Assembly: GCF_032062135.1 (NCBI RefSeq) | Contig: NC_092859.1 | Span: 63,264,930-63,328,929 of the forward strand | Source: Pyxicephalus adspersus | Lineage: Eukaryota; Chordata; Amphibia; Anura; Pyxicephalidae | DNA length: 64,000 nucleotides | Reading direction: 5' to 3' | Shown: positions 23,769-35,678 of the stretch, piece after piece | Numbering within the stretch: the first letter of the stretch is position 1 | Layout of the letters: each line of letters starts with the position of its first letter | Position numbers and translations under genes: made by a program | Notes under the pieces: generated by a model | What the model saw: the letters and a program-made list of their open reading frames with translations, nothing else | What the model was told of the DNA's origin: nothing | Database searches by the model: none

Positions 23769-24161
23769 AAAGAGGAGAGAGAATCTACAACCATAAAAAA
23801 ATTACATTGTTATCATCAATTAACTTATTACTACATTAACAGAAAAAATACATTAAACTAAACATATTATACATCAATGTACCTGATGCTTGTGTTTTTA
23901 GCAACACTCTCTGTTAGAATCAGTAGTGGGGAACAGATCGGCAGTCATGGCAGTGAAGCCGTTATGTTTTGATCTGGTATCAATCCGGTATCAACATAAA
24001 TATGATAACATTTTAAAATATCTGTTCCATCATGTTTTACATGTTTAATAGTACCTAATAGCCCATTATCGTCCACTTGATATGGATTTCAAAGGAATCC
24101 ATATCCAGAATCCATATCCAGACCTACTTACTGCTCTGCAATCTGAGGGTATTGACATACA

Positions 24162-24860
24162 GCCCCTGATTCATCAAGCAAAATCGGATTATCGGTCGCG
24201 CATTCGTATTAGCGATCCGGAATCGCGGGGGGGGGGGGGGAAGGGGAGTGAAAAGGGGGGTGAGCCAGAAAGGGAGGGTCTTTTTTCAGCGTGACAGAGA
24301 GAAGAAAGGAAGTTTTTTCCCACCCGCTTGCCCTGTTTTAGGTGCGTCAGTGAGGTCCTCGAGGGAAGGTGTTGTATTGGACTGTTTCAGGAGGGGTGAG
24401 GGTCTCATCCATGGTATGGGACCCTCGGTAAGGTTCTTGTTGGGAGTGTTAAATTGTTTTGTGGTAGGGCTGCGAGTGCTGCTGGTATCGTTCCCGAGCT
24501 TGAGGCTGGGAGCATTACATATCACGCCAGTGCAGACCCATTAGGTGCAAAGGGTTACAATAGTGGAGCCTTTGAGGACCAGTAACCAGGGGGTGTGTTT
24601 AGGAAAGGATGTTTTATTAATGTATTGGTTATAGTTATTTGTGATTATTTGTAAGTTATTATTTGTTGATTATGTGTTTATATATTTTTATTTATGGTTA
24701 TTTTTATGGTTATTTGTTAAAAGAGTTAATATTTAAGTTTTTTGTTAATAAACAGCCCAAAGGGGCCATTTAACCAAGTTGTTGTCTCAGTGTGTGTTTG
24801 GGGTAAAGTGGTGGAGTGGGGGGAGGTGGAGTGGGGGCACGGCATGCGGGAACTCAGCCC
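24162..24860 (+). other. Composite insert: shared repeat end, G14 run, and a sequence with AATAAA
   Basis: It begins with the 64-base block identical to 6239-6302, passes into a 14-base G run (24227-24240) and a purine-rich stretch, then about 500 bp with no recognisable protein. The latter ends in TTATT-rich sequence, an AATAAA at 24747-24752 and a GT-rich segment, resembling the polyadenylation end of a retroelement LTR. The word cagccc flanks both edges (about 24160 and 24855). I cannot name the family. Confidence 0.4.
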
Positions 24861-25504
24861 TATCACAGTCATGAAGAAAACATGCTGCAGGAGAACACCT
24901 CCATTTTACAAGACCATATTCTACATCACACATCTCCAGCAGCATGACCTTCCCACTCGCCTTTGTTTATTATGTTTATCTAGACTCAATGATCTCTAGA
25001 ACAGGCATGGCTCAACATTTACTATAAAGAGTGTTTGCCAACAAGCAAAATAAAAAAAATTCAAAAACCATCAGGTACATAAATACTGCTTTAACAACAA
25101 AGAAAAAACCATAAACATTGCACAAATTACAATAAATGTCATTACATTATATTTTCATATACAACAATTGATTATTTATCCCATGCTAATGTATGACAAT
25201 TATGATAGCCATTGCAAATGTCATTATTTCTTACCTGTTTTTAATTACATTATATCTCAGAGGTGCATATCGAATTGCAAGATATTATCATAATAGATAG
25301 ATTCTATATTTTTCATATATAGACTAATATGATTTTTATTGACATGATTAATTTATCAAGTAAGTTACTTTTGCCTAAATGAACATCACCTAATGTCCTA
25401 TATTTACACAATTTGCTATGGCTCATCAATTCCATTGTCATCAACTGGCATAAAAAAAAAATTCTACTTTCCATATTTGCCCTTACTGTTACTATAGATA
25501 AGGT

Positions 25505-26670
25505 TTTAAACTTAATACCTCATTCAAGCCTGGATATTGATTCGCTTTCAAAGGATAAATCCATTTACCTTCTCTTTGTAGAATCAATCTATCCCAATTG
25601 CCTCCTCTTGGATCCTGCACGACTTTTTCCAGTGCTAAAAATCGAACTTCCTCAGTGTTAAAGTTTTGCCCATGTGTGTGCCCATGTGGAGACTTAAGGG
25701 GATGATAATTTTCCCATTTTTAATGACATATATATGCTCATAGATATGTTTCCTAAACTTCTTTCTTGTTTTACCCACATAAAAGCAACCACAACTACAA
25801 AATGGCAAATAAATGATGCACCTAGTTTTACAATGTACTACATATTTTAGCTTAGTAAGCTTTTTGATTGGTACTTCGAAATGAACCCCCCTTGTATAGA
25901 TCCATGCACACTGTGCATTCACCACATGGATAGGTTCCCCCTTTGTCTCCAATACACTGACTTTCCTTATTCCTTTGGAAATGACTCCGCACTAATGTAT
26001 CTCTTAAAGAAGGTAGTTTGTTAACTTATAATAAGTACCTATATGCTTTTTAGTTTTAGGGTCCGAGGTGAGTATGGGCAAAAAGCGATCATAAATACGC
26101 CTCACCATTTGATGTTGAGCTGAATAATGTGTTATAATTCTCAATTCAGTATCCTGTCCCTTTTTTGTCCTTGAGAACAGGATTTGTGATCTACCTTTCG
26201 TTTCACCTTGTTATATGCCTTTTTAAGGGTAGTTAGATAGTATATCCTCTTTCTATCAATCTATTCTGTAGATCTCTTGCTGCTATCTCAAAATGTTCCT
26301 CCCTCGAACAATTTCTCATTATTCTTAAATATTGGGAGAATGGTATACTTCTTTTTAAGGATTCCGGATGAGCGCTCTTTGCAGATAATATTGTATTTCC
26401 TGTTGTAGGTTTACTAAAGAGTCTTGTTACTAAAGATAGAACTGGGCTAATTGCACTTTCCAAGTCAAGAAATTATATTGATGTTCTTTCATATTGCAAT
26501 GTAAATGCCAAATTGTAAGTGTTTTTCTGAATTTTTTGAAAGAATTCCATCAGTAATTTCTCAGACCCCTGCCAGATGATGAAAACATCATCTATATATC
26601 TCCGCCACAACAAGATGTGGCAGAGGTATACGGAGAGGGCATCATCTAACATAAAATTGGTGTTCTTCAT
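25505..26670 (-). pseudogene. PLE reverse transcriptase (C-terminal part) and GIY-YIG endonuclease
   Basis: PLE proteins fuse a telomerase-related RT to a GIY-YIG nuclease. From 26670 leftward: MLDDALSVYL, then LLWRRYIDDVFIIWQG with the catalytic YIDD (about 26600), then NTYNLAFTLQYE. At 26463-26233 SIPFSQYLRIMRNCSREEHF is the PLE thumb region. At 25952-25635 CAWIYTRGVHFEVPI leads to CGCFYVGKTRKKFRKHIYEH, the GIY-YIG core. After a frame change, PRGGNWDRLILQREGKWIY and YPGLNEVLSLKP form the typical C-terminal end (about 25620-25505). Stops or frame changes occur near 26465, 26220-25960 and 25635. The N-terminal RT fingers are missing. Inactive. Confidence 0.85.
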
Positions 26671-26706
26671 CGTATATTCTTTTTATTTTCTGTATTCCAG
26701 GTAACT

Positions 26707-27485
26707 GAATATTTTAAACAAGTGTTTACTTGCAACATGAAAGTCCAAAATGTGCATATCTGAAATTCACAGAACCTCCAACACAGATGTGAATTGTACA
26801 AAATAAACAAATGGAAGAAACTAATCTGAAAACAAGCCATGTTTGGAAAAGGAAATGACTTGATGTCTCTACATAGCTGTTCTCCTTACTGAATTGAAAG
26901 CTGCAGTGTAAACATTTCTCTGCTTATGCTTTATTCATTCTGTAAATTTGAACTTTTTCTACCTCTAATGCTCCTTGATTTTTTTCAGAAAAGTCATTAG
27001 ATCAGCAGGCAATACTGGTTGAAATGTATTTTCCCTTTGCTTGCTTGCCTTTTTATGGCACTTCCTTTACAGTTCAGATACCCTTCTGTACTGTATTCTT
27101 CCTTCTCTTGTGCACTGCTCAGTCCAGCACAAGGGTGGAGGGTTAAGGAGGCAATATGTTTGTAAAAAATACTTAAAAATATCTGTACCTGAAATTCTGC
27201 CTTAACTTCTGGTGAGAAGGAGGTACATCATATATATCACAGGACTGTATTTATGTATACTGCATAAACCAATTTAATACTGGCAGTATACATACCCAAA
27301 CTGTAATCCTGTCCACTACAGAAGGGGCTTCTAGATTTCAATCCTCCAGGACCACATACTGGCCAGATTTTAGAATAAACAGTGTATAAATTTGGGTGCC
27401 AGGCAGCCTCACTTAATGCCTTGATAAGTTAAAATGTATGTATATTGAAATACTTTAAGCAGAACCAACAGCATTTGCCAATAAT
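26707..27485. other. No gene recognised
   Basis: AT-rich sequence after the PLE target duplication. No open frame of note on either strand. Confidence 0.4.
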
Positions 27486-27655
27486 GTTCTGCTATTATTA
27501 TTGTTATTATTAATAATAATAATAATAATAAACAGGTTTTTTATAGCGCCAACATATTATGCAGCGCTGTACATTAAATGACAGACAGATACAGACAGTG
27601 ACACAGGAGAAGGAGAGGGCCCTACCCCGAAGAGCTTACAATCTAGGAGATATTC
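27486..27655 (-). repeat. L2-type LINE 3' end, leftward
   Basis: On the plus strand a TAA/TTA microsatellite (27487-27530) is followed by tagcgccaacatattatgcag, gctgtacattaaatgacag, cagacagtgacacagg and gagcttacaatctagg. This is the exact reverse of the L2 ends at 3675-3960 and 55985-56265. It is noncoding. Confidence 0.8.
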
Positions 27656-28905
27656 TTGCACAAACTTGGAAAGCTCCCATTGTGTTTGATGGCAATGGTT
27701 TAAAATTTCCTTGTTGCCACAATGACTGTCCACAGGTATTATCTTGAGCTGCTATAGACACAGACATGTTTCGGCTTGTTAGTTAAGCAAATAAATTCCC
27801 AATAGGCAGACTGAGATAAACATTACATTACAATGAAAACTAAGATTGGCTCCTCTCTTCTCTCCTCTTCTGAAACATAAAATTTTGTCTAACTCAAACT
27901 TAAGAAAACATGAGCTACCCACCTATTAGCTCCAATTTCTACATTGTATGTGTCTGTGCTTCTTGCTAATAGCAGTGTAACTTGATTCAAACACCAATAC
28001 TATGTAGTGACACCCGTACAATCATTTAACTCAAATCCTGGCACTGTACCCTGTGGTTTATTGTGGTATGGCCATACAGAAGAAGGCAAATGGCACTTTT
28101 ACCACAGCAGAGTGGGAAAATTTTCTTACATCAGCCACCATAGTTACTCAGATTTATTTCCCAAACTCATGAGCCCCAGATCCCTCATAGTTTTCCAGTC
28201 TCTTTTTATTTTTTCTCTCTTTCTCTCTCTCTCTGACAATAATCCTGAAGGTCTCATTCTTAATCGTGTCACAACCTGCTGATCATTTGGTTCAGGACAT
28301 CTCTGCCTTCATTAGCCACTTTCCCTATTATATTTTCTACTGAAAGATTTGCATTATCTTTTGATGTGATGTTCCTTTTCTTCATGCAGCACTTCTGCTG
28401 GCGCAAATCTGACCAAACTTTACAATGGTTGTATACATTTTAAAATTTATGGGTGCATTACAGTGTGCATGGATTTGCAAAAGTAATTCTATTGCAAAAT
28501 GCCTCTTCAATGCAACATGTTTCCTTGATATATGTTTTCTCTAGTAATAGTTATCAACTACTGTCCTTAGCTTTTTTAAAAAAATTCTTAAACTCTTAAA
28601 TGTAATCCATCTTTTTCTACATTTACAATAATACAATATTAGCAAAGCAATTATAAATATTAAACTCCTATGGTTTTAAGCCCCCTACTGTTGCTGTATA
28701 TTGGTGCTCACTGTACTTATATAGACAATTCTCTGGTTCTCCTGGTTGGAGGCAACTGCCAATGGAGTACATACCTAGGTATTATAATCTCCATCATTTG
28801 GCTTTAATTTAAATAGTATTTCCAAAGCTGGAAATAATAATTCAGCCTTACAATACTGAAACTGGACCATTCTTCTTGTACATATCCTACCACCTTGCAA
28901 CCAAC
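27656..28905. other. No gene recognised; short CT-rich tract
   Basis: No family motifs in any frame. A ttctctctttctctctctctc tract lies at about 28213-28235. Confidence 0.4.
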
Positions 28906-29425
28906 TACCCTGTTTCCCCTATAATAAGGCACTGTCTTATATTTTTTGAAATGCCAAAATATGCCCTAGGTCTTATTTTCAGGGGGATGTCCTATTTTTT
29001 CAATTAAGAAGACTACAGTACACATTTATTGTTGAAAATCACTCATGTGCCATTGATTGTCCTCTTCTGATCACTCTGTGCCATTGATTGTCCCCTTCTG
29101 ATCACTCATGTGCTATTGATTGTCCCCTTTCTGATCACTCTGTGCCATTCATTGTCCCCTTCTGATCACTGACTCACTTTTTTTTGGCTTCTACGGCCGG
29201 GTAACAGACTCTGTTAGGGCAGGGATCAGCAGCTTGCTTGTCCTTTGAAGTTACTTTCAGTTTCACTCTGCACTGCAGCCAGCATCGAGGAGTCACACAG
29301 AGGCACACAGTATCAGGTATCAGAGGATGTCTTATTTGCGGGGGGTGCTTTATTTTAATTGTTTGAGCAGAAATCGGGGGGTGGCTTATTTGATGGGGAT
29401 GCCTTATCATCGGGGAAACGCGGTA
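28906..29425. mobile_element. MITE with taccctgtttcccc ends and an internal minisatellite
   Basis: The left end taccctgtttcccc (28906-28919) and right end ggggaaacgcggta (29412-29425) are inverted repeats matching at 12 of 14 positions, followed inside by taataaggcac and gatgccttatc. The outermost TA may be the target duplication. It encloses a 31-bp tandem array (29041-29170). Its layout parallels the MITE at 59394-59722. No coding region. Confidence 0.7.
29041..29170. repeat. 31-bp tandem repeat, about four units
   Basis: The unit contains ccattgattgtcccc, ttctgatcact and an alternating catgtg/ctgtg end, repeated about four times with small differences. A related 31-bp array (with ttcaaattcc in place of ttgattgtc) lies in the MITE at 59394-59722. 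Confidence 0.8.
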
Positions 29426-30265
29426 CCATCCCTGCTAGTGATATATTCATATAACAGGAAGATACATTTACACTTTTAGTGTAAGGTTTATTTTTTAGGT
29501 TGACCTGGGTTGGGAATTTACAGTATTTCATGTTAATTGAGAGGATAAAGCAGTGGAAGGTAGCTGGGAACCTAAAATGTTCAATTCATGGTAATCTTTT
29601 TTTGTTTACCACCAGTGCAATGGTAGGAGAATATTCTGTCATAGAATTATAAAGCTCTGTTGCCAGCTGATTTTAAAGACTCAGTCAGGGCAGTTGTAGG
29701 TAACCCATATTGACCCAAATGGTGGTGCAAACAAATCTGGGATAGATTTTGGAATACAATGGAATTAAAAAAAAAAAACAACTTTTACTACTATAGTATC
29801 CCCTGTTTCAGTGCTTTCCTTAGCAGACTTACTTATTGCTTTGCAATCTGGGGGGAATGATATACAGTCTCATCCAACCAAAATCTGTCATGTCTATGTG
29901 AAGTAGGGGTGTCTTATTACAATGGCATGGGCTTGCATAAGTGCTGGACATAACGGTGCTCACACATCATTATGTATTTGCCACTTTGTCCATAACTAAA
30001 GAGAAGAGGGAGGACATTAATAGTCTGGCTTTAAGACTTCAGGATTTATAATATAACGAACAGTTGGCAATTTGAATGAAGAAAACATGCTAGCTTGGAA
30101 GCACTGGAAAAAAGTTTTGTTTGTTGTTGGGTAAATATCTGCCAGGCTTTCTTGAAGTCATCTTGTAGACCTCTCAGCCATACCTGTACCTTTCCCACCC
30201 TGTCCAATAGCCAATCATTAGACACCATTTTCCATAGCAAGTAGGGGCACAAATGCAGACAAATG
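29426..30265. other. No gene recognised
   Basis: A short stretch (about 29828-29871, cttacttattgctttgcaat and on) resembles 24123-24164, suggesting another dispersed repeat. Nothing else is recognised. Confidence 0.4.
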
Positions 30266-30442
30266 GGCCTGATTTATTAGAAGGTTTTGAAAAGGCAGGT
30301 TTAAGCAGCTGCTATCACCTTCTCATGAAAATGCTAGTATTTGGCTGTCTCTTATTTCTGAAGGTCACAGGTTTGCTGGATCACCCAGCTTCACCAACGA
30401 AATGTATCCTCTCCAGTCTTAGATTATTTAATAAATCAGGCC
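30266..30442. mobile_element. Short MITE with perfect 14-bp inverted ends
   Basis: ggcctgatttatta (30266-30279) is the exact reverse complement of taataaatcaggcc (30429-30442). The 177-bp element includes a gctggatcacccagcttcac block that also occurs in the fragment at 40620-40692. The superfamily is not determinable because no clear target duplication is visible. Confidence 0.7.
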
Positions 30443-30713
30443 TATTTGTATCAGATTGCTGCACAGAACTTTTTCAGGGTTCCATATATATTTTTCCCAG
30501 GGCTCAGTACAACATAAGCAATGCTAAAAGCTTGGTGTGGTTTTTGTGGTTTCATTACTGTTTTAGTCAGTGAGCTGCAGAAATAAGGGACAGCCAAAGA
30601 ACTAGCATTTCAAAAGAAGTTGATAGCAGCTGCTAAAGCCTGCTTTTTCAATACCTTCTTAATAATATAAATTATTTATTTATTACTCCTAAATTTTGTG
30701 AGACGTGCTAGAA
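30443..30713. other. No gene recognised
   Basis: Short spacer between two MITEs with no recognisable content. Confidence 0.4.
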
Positions 30714-31316
30714 CAGGGGTGTCAAACTCTAGCCCGTAAGGTCCTTTTTTTTAGCCCCTAGGGAATATCGAAGGTGAATTGCATCTGGCCCGCCCGCTAC
30801 TACCTATTGCAGTGAGTGATACCGCTACTATAATTCCCGGCATCACTGCGTGGCCCCTGTTGTTCTGTTCTATAGACACAAGTAATGCTGGGAATTGTAG
30901 TCTCGGCATCACTCGTGTCTATGTGACAAGTGAGAGATCTCTGCCCTTCCCCACCCCCCTCTCACACGTCACAGGCGATCACAAAGGCAAACGCAAAGCA
31001 AAAAAGCAAAGGCAAAAGCCCGGCTGCACATCTACAGGGATGCTGGGGATGTTGTTCTGTGTGGAAAGGCTCCCTGTAACAGTGGGGAGTGGGGAGGGAG
31101 GTAGAGAGGGCAGTCTGAGGTGAGCAGTGCTGGTTAGCTGTCCTTTTTCTTGTGCAGCATGTCATTCCCCTATGACAGGTGAGCTGTACCTTTCTTGTCT
31201 TTTTAGGCCTCTTTCCAGACCTCTTTGTTTCCGTGTGGGAAGGTTTTGTATCTGGTGAAAAGGAGAAAAGTGGATTTCGGGTTTATTTCTCTGTGTGTTT
31301 GAGTTTGACACCCCTG
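30714..31316. mobile_element. hAT-type MITE, copy 3 (related subfamily)
   Basis: Ends caggggtgtcaaactc (30714) and gagtttgacacccctg (ends 31316) match the 16-bp termini of copies 1 and 2. Flanking 8-mers tgctagaa and tcctagaa agree at 7 of 8. The interior differs from copies 1 and 2 except for a core around ataattcccggcatcact, so it is another subfamily mobilised by the same type of transposase. Open frames inside it are probably chance. Confidence 0.85.
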
Positions 31317-31908
31317 TCCTAGAACATATTTCAACATGTGGAGTCAACATCATGGTATGTTCAATTAATAGCAATAAAAAAAGAAAAGAAAAAAAATTCT
31401 TTGATCACCATATTCTGTGAAAAAAATCAACATGGCTGTTCTGGGAACACTGTCTATCCAGTGATTTGAACAGACCCACTTTTAAATCTTGTAGTAAGCA
31501 AATGAACTGGTGGAAACATATTTAGTAACCATTTTTTGTCACAAATTTCAAAACTGCCCTCAATTCTATAAATGCTGAAAGAATGGTATATTACAGGGTT
31601 TTTCTATTTCGGGCTCACATCTCTTCTTCATGTTTGTTCAGAAGAATTAAATTTAGTTTACCCATGATATATGCTTGACTTGAGTGGTCCCCTAAATGTT
31701 CGCTACAGATGAGGCAATGACATTACTGAAGGAGTTTTGATTTAGATCATTAAATTCATTATACAGGATGCTGAAAAGTAAGCATGTAAGTTCAAGCAGA
31801 TATTATAGATTCTGTTCCTCCTAAACAGGCATCTTGAAAACCCCACCAGTTTTAAAGGCTTAAGTGCTATGGTGAATAATTTAATTAAAAATGCAGAATA
31901 GTTTAGAG
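31317..31908. other. No gene recognised
   Basis: AT-rich spacer between two hAT MITEs. No motifs. Confidence 0.4.
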
Positions 31909-32559
31909 CAGGGGTGTCAAACTCAAATATTCAGAGGGCCAAAACTAAAAACATAGACAAAGTTGTGGGCCAACCTTGAAGTTTATTGAAAAAATTGAGG
32001 ACATTTTTCCTTCTCATTAGATATAAACCCTTTTCATATGGAAACAAAGAAGTTTTGCTTTACATTCAATCTGGAACAAGCTTAAAATAGAGAAAAAGGC
32101 ATAAAAAATGTTTTTTTAATTTTGTTAAAGAAAAAATCTTATGTCTCTTTCTCTGTTTGTAGCCTTCTGGGTTAAATTTCAATGGTAACCTTTCTGCACA
32201 GGTTAACAATAATAATAACAATATTCTTCTATGAAAATCCAACCATTTAAGTCCATGCCTTGGAGTAGCAAGAAAAAGTACAGCTGAGGGAGCTAAATAT
32301 TATGAGTGGCTCGCCACTGAAACTCCTTCTTCATTGAACTAACGCCGAAACTAAAATTCCTGCCATTATTTGTGTCTATAAACATTCCAATGCGGACCAC
32401 GCATAGGCAGAGAGGCCGCTACTCTATAGACACGAGGGATGTCGGGAATTGTAGTAGCGGCGCTATTTCAATGCAGCAGCGGGCCAGCTGCAGTTCATAT
32501 TTAGGATTTCTTTGGGGGCCAAAAAAAAGGAAGTTGGGGGCCAGAGTTTGACACCCCTG
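31909..32559. mobile_element. hAT-type MITE, copy 2, with perfect 8-bp target duplication
   Basis: A 651-bp element bounded by caggggtgtcaaactc and gagtttgacacccctg, flanked on both sides by gtttagag (31901-31908 and 32560-32567), an exact 8-bp duplication. This assigns the family to the hAT superfamily pattern. It closely matches copy 1. The right end has a small extra ggccaaaaaaaaggaagttggg segment. Confidence 0.9.
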
Positions 32560-32769
32560 GTTTAGAGGATCAATATTGGTGATATGGATGGTTCTGGTAA
32601 ATCTACAGCCTTTTTTTTAGTGCTTTTTATTAAGAATATTTTATGAAGTCTCACCACCCTTTTTAAAGGCAACCTGGTATTAGTTTTTTGATCATTTATC
32701 CTTACCGAATTAAGAAACAGTCATAGTTTCTAAACACAAAGTTTGATAAACTTCATATTCCTGTCAAGA

Positions 32770-34800
32770 ATCGGGTGCAGGAGTAGGCAGTGGATAGGGA
32801 CGAGAAAAGCGATACGGGTACTTAGGATGCCGATCTGCAAACTACTTATATCTGAAAGCTGCGCTTTTTAAATGCTCACAGAAGACCGGACACAGTTAGT
32901 TCCTTTGCAGGGCACAGAGAGCAGGGTATAGGAGACGGGAGATGAGAATGTTTGCCATGGACAATGAAAAAAGGAAACTCTTGAGTACTGGTGTTCACAT
33001 GGTTATTGTGGGCAAACTCCGCCTATGGTAGCAGAGTTTTTACCCAGTCATCATGGTGGGCAGATACAGAAGCTTGAAGTTATTGCTCCAGGGCCTTGTT
33101 GACTCTTTCCATCTGCCCATTAGTCTACGGGTGACAGGCTGAAGAAAACTTTTCAGAAATGCCCAAGGATTTAGAGAAGCCTTTCCAAAAGTGGACGGTA
33201 AACTGTACCCCGCGGTTAGATACAATGTGCGTGGGCATACAAGGGATAGTTGATGGCTAGGAGCTCCCTGTCCCCAATGGAGTAATTCCTTTCCGCTGGA
33301 GAGAATTTCCCTGAGAAAAACGCACAGGGACATCGAGCTCCGCTTGGGGTCTGGGAGAGGATAGCTCCCACACCGATGGAGGAGGCATCAACCTCAATGG
33401 AGAAGGGCCTAGTGACATCCGGGCTAACCAAAGCTGGGCCAGAAAGAAAGGCCTGTTTTAGGGTATGAAAAGCCTCAATAGCCTCACAGGGCCAGTCCTT
33501 AATGTCAGCACCGTGGTCAGTGCTGTGATAGGAGCTACCAGCGTGGAGTAATTCCTAATAAACCGCTGCTAACAATTTGTAAATCCCAGAAAGTGCTGAG
33601 TAGCAGTTACCTTGTCAGGATCCATGGAGAGGCCTTCTTTATAAACTATGTAACCCAGGAAGGGTACCTGAGGGAGTTGGAATGGGCACTTCTCTGCCTT
33701 TGGGTAGAGACCATTGTCTCTCAGCCGTTGTAAGACTAAACTGACATGTTGTCTGTAAGTAGGCAAGTCTGGAAAAAAAATCAGAATGTCATCCAGATAA
33801 ACAACAACACAGATAGATAAAATATATCGAATCACCTCATTACCAAAGTGTTGGAAGGCAGCCGGGGCATTACAAAGACTGAAGGACATCACAAGGTACT
33901 TAAAATGCCCATCTCTGGTGGTAAATGCTGTTTTCCATTCATCCCCCTATTTAATCCGAATTAGATGCACCTCGTCTAGCTTGGTAAAGATCTGTGCACC
34001 ACGCAGACAGTCAAAGATCTCAGGAATGAGCGGCAGAGGGTAGCAGGTCTTTATGGAAATGGAATTCAGATTGCGGTAATCAATGCATGGCCGGAGAGTC
34101 CCATCTTTTTTCTAGATGAAAAAAACCCTGTCCCAGCAGGGGAAGAAGACTTACGTTTATATCCCCATTGAATATTTTCTTTGATATACGCTCATTGCCT
34201 GGGTCCCAGGGAGACTGAGGGGGTATACTCACCCTCTTGGAGGTGTGGAATTAGTAATGAGGTCTATCGCGCAGTCAAAGGGCCGGTGGGGAGGTAGTTG
34301 CTCAGCCTTGCGCTTGAAAAAGACATCCATAAAATGACTGGGAATAGATGGTGCAACCTCAGGAGTGGAGAGAGCAAAAGGCCTGATAGGTGTGAGCTTG
34401 GTCAGGCATTTGGAATGACAAATGACCCGAAGCCATTATCTCTGGAGTAGACCAGTCCAGCACTGGGGAGTGTAGTTGAAGCCATAGAAGGCTCAGGATG
34501 ACTGCAGAGGTGGCTTAAGGAAGCACAAGAAAAGTTATGGTTTTGTGATGTAGCACACCAACAGATATTTCAATGGGTCTAGTCTGGAAGCAGATAAGTC
34601 TAAATGAAAGGAGGGTCCCGTTCACCACAGAGATTTGCAGGGGCTGGGATAATGGTTCCATAGACCAAGCACATGCTTTGACAAGGGTGGTTGAAATTAA
34701 ATTTCCAGCTGCTCCAGAGTTGATGAAGGCCTCAAGGCCCAGCGCAGAATTGTTGTGGCAAAGCTAGATAGTTATGGAGGGGCGCTGTGTGGATGGTAGC
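32770..34800 (-). pseudogene. Sushi-type pol: protease, RT, partial RNase H and integrase
   Basis: The protease site reads FINSGAAGN (about 34720-34690), where the family has a catalytic Asp before Ser-Gly, so Asp is replaced by Asn. RT blocks include SLCNAPAAFQHFGNEVI, VVVYLDDILIF with YLDD intact (about 33800), KAEKCPFQ and VPFLGYIV (33892-33569). RNase H starts with PFSIEVDASSIGVGAIL and AERNYSIGDRELLAI (33431-33250) and then jumps within a few codons to THIVSNRGVQF of integrase, whose Asp is also Asn, with NGQMERVN following (about 33100). There are many frame changes and stops. This is a degenerate copy. Confidence 0.85.
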
Positions 34801-34834
34801 AAAGAGTGACCTAGCATGCCCCCCTCAGAGCATG

Positions 34835-35665
34835 CTAGGCAGTGACGTCCTGGCCTCTGTGGAAAAAGCTTAATGAAGTGGCCTTTCTGTCCGCAGTAGA
34901 TTCAGAGGCAGGATGGGCTGGAGGTTCCAAAAGCTGCTGAAAGAATGGCGCTAATTTGGGTGAGTAACCTTTACGTGAGCGAGATCTTTCCTGGAAACAA
35001 TCCTGAACACGTATATCAATCCGGATGGCAAGGGAAATCAGGTCATCCAAAGAGGAGGGGATCTCTCGACCGGCCAACTCATCCTTGATGCGGTCTGACA
35101 GACCCTGCCAGAAGGTAGCATGGAGGGCCTCATTGTTCCAGGTGAGCTCAGCTGCCAGGGTTCGAAATTTGACTGTGAACTGTCCTGCAGTGAGCGACCC
35201 TTGGCGGAGACAAAGGAGCATGCCGGCTGCTGGGGTGGTGCAGGCTGGTTCATCAAAGATCCTTTTGAAGAGAGACAGGAAGGCCTTAATGCTGTTAGTC
35301 ACTGGATCCTTCCATTTCCAGAGAGGTGATGCCCATGCCAAGGCCTCTCCGGAAAGCAAGGAGATTAAATACTCCACCTTGGCCCAGTCAGAGGGAAAAT
35401 TTTGTGGCTGTAATTCAAAATGGATAATGCACTGGTCAATGAAGCCACGACAGGTCTTGGGATCCCTAATGAACCGTTGTGGGGGAGGCAGGTGAAGCAC
35501 AGAAACCATTCGGACTGGTGCATTGGAGGAGACCAAAAGAAGATCCAGGCGAGTAGTAAGGGTAGGAAGCTGGCGAAGGACCTGGATTTGGGTAGCTTCC
35601 TGGGTGTCCAGCCTCTGGATGAAGAATTGGTTGGGGTCTTCTGAGGCCTGGGAGGGTACAGTCAT
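34835..35665 (-). pseudogene. Sushi-type Ty3/gypsy Gag
   Basis: This is the particle-forming Gag. The ATG at 35665-35663 opens a 276-codon frame. It reads DPNQFFIQRLDTQEATQI near the N-terminus, PPPQRFIRDPKTCRGFIDQC, then NFPSDWAKVEYLISLLSGEA and LAWASPLWKW, the hallmark of PEG10/RTL1-type capsids, and later WQGLSDRIKDELAG and SLDDLISLAIRIDIRV. The CCHC zinc knuckle is in another frame (YCGQKGHFIKL, about 34890) and lacks at least one Cys. Only 13 bases separate the LTR from the ATG, with no tRNA-type primer-binding site seen. That fits the self-priming reported for related chromoviruses, but the fit is inferred. Confidence 0.85.
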
Positions 35666-35678
35666 GGTTCATGCAAAC

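Larger units (their letters stand above)
23472..26691 (-). mobile_element. Penelope-like element (PLE), 5'-truncated, leftward
   Basis: Bounded by a 15-bp direct repeat. In element orientation it starts within the RT gene (about 26670), continues through the GIY-YIG endonuclease (to about 25500), and has a long noncoding tail with a hammerhead-like motif (23738-23768). A composite insert lies within the tail (24162-24860). A segment of about 30 bases near the left end (about 23550-23583, plus strand) is nearly identical to the first RT codons at the right end (about 26683-26652, minus strand), so the element is closed by inverted copies of one sequence. Confidence 0.8.

Noticed and set aside
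30779..31165. Overlapping open frames on both strands with arginine/lysine-rich and cysteine-rich text
   Set aside because: They lie wholly inside a hAT MITE with defined ends and an 8-bp target duplication; codon content looks random and no family motif is present.
35025..35495. 156-codon plus-strand frame
   Set aside because: It is the shadow of the sushi-type gag on the opposite strand.
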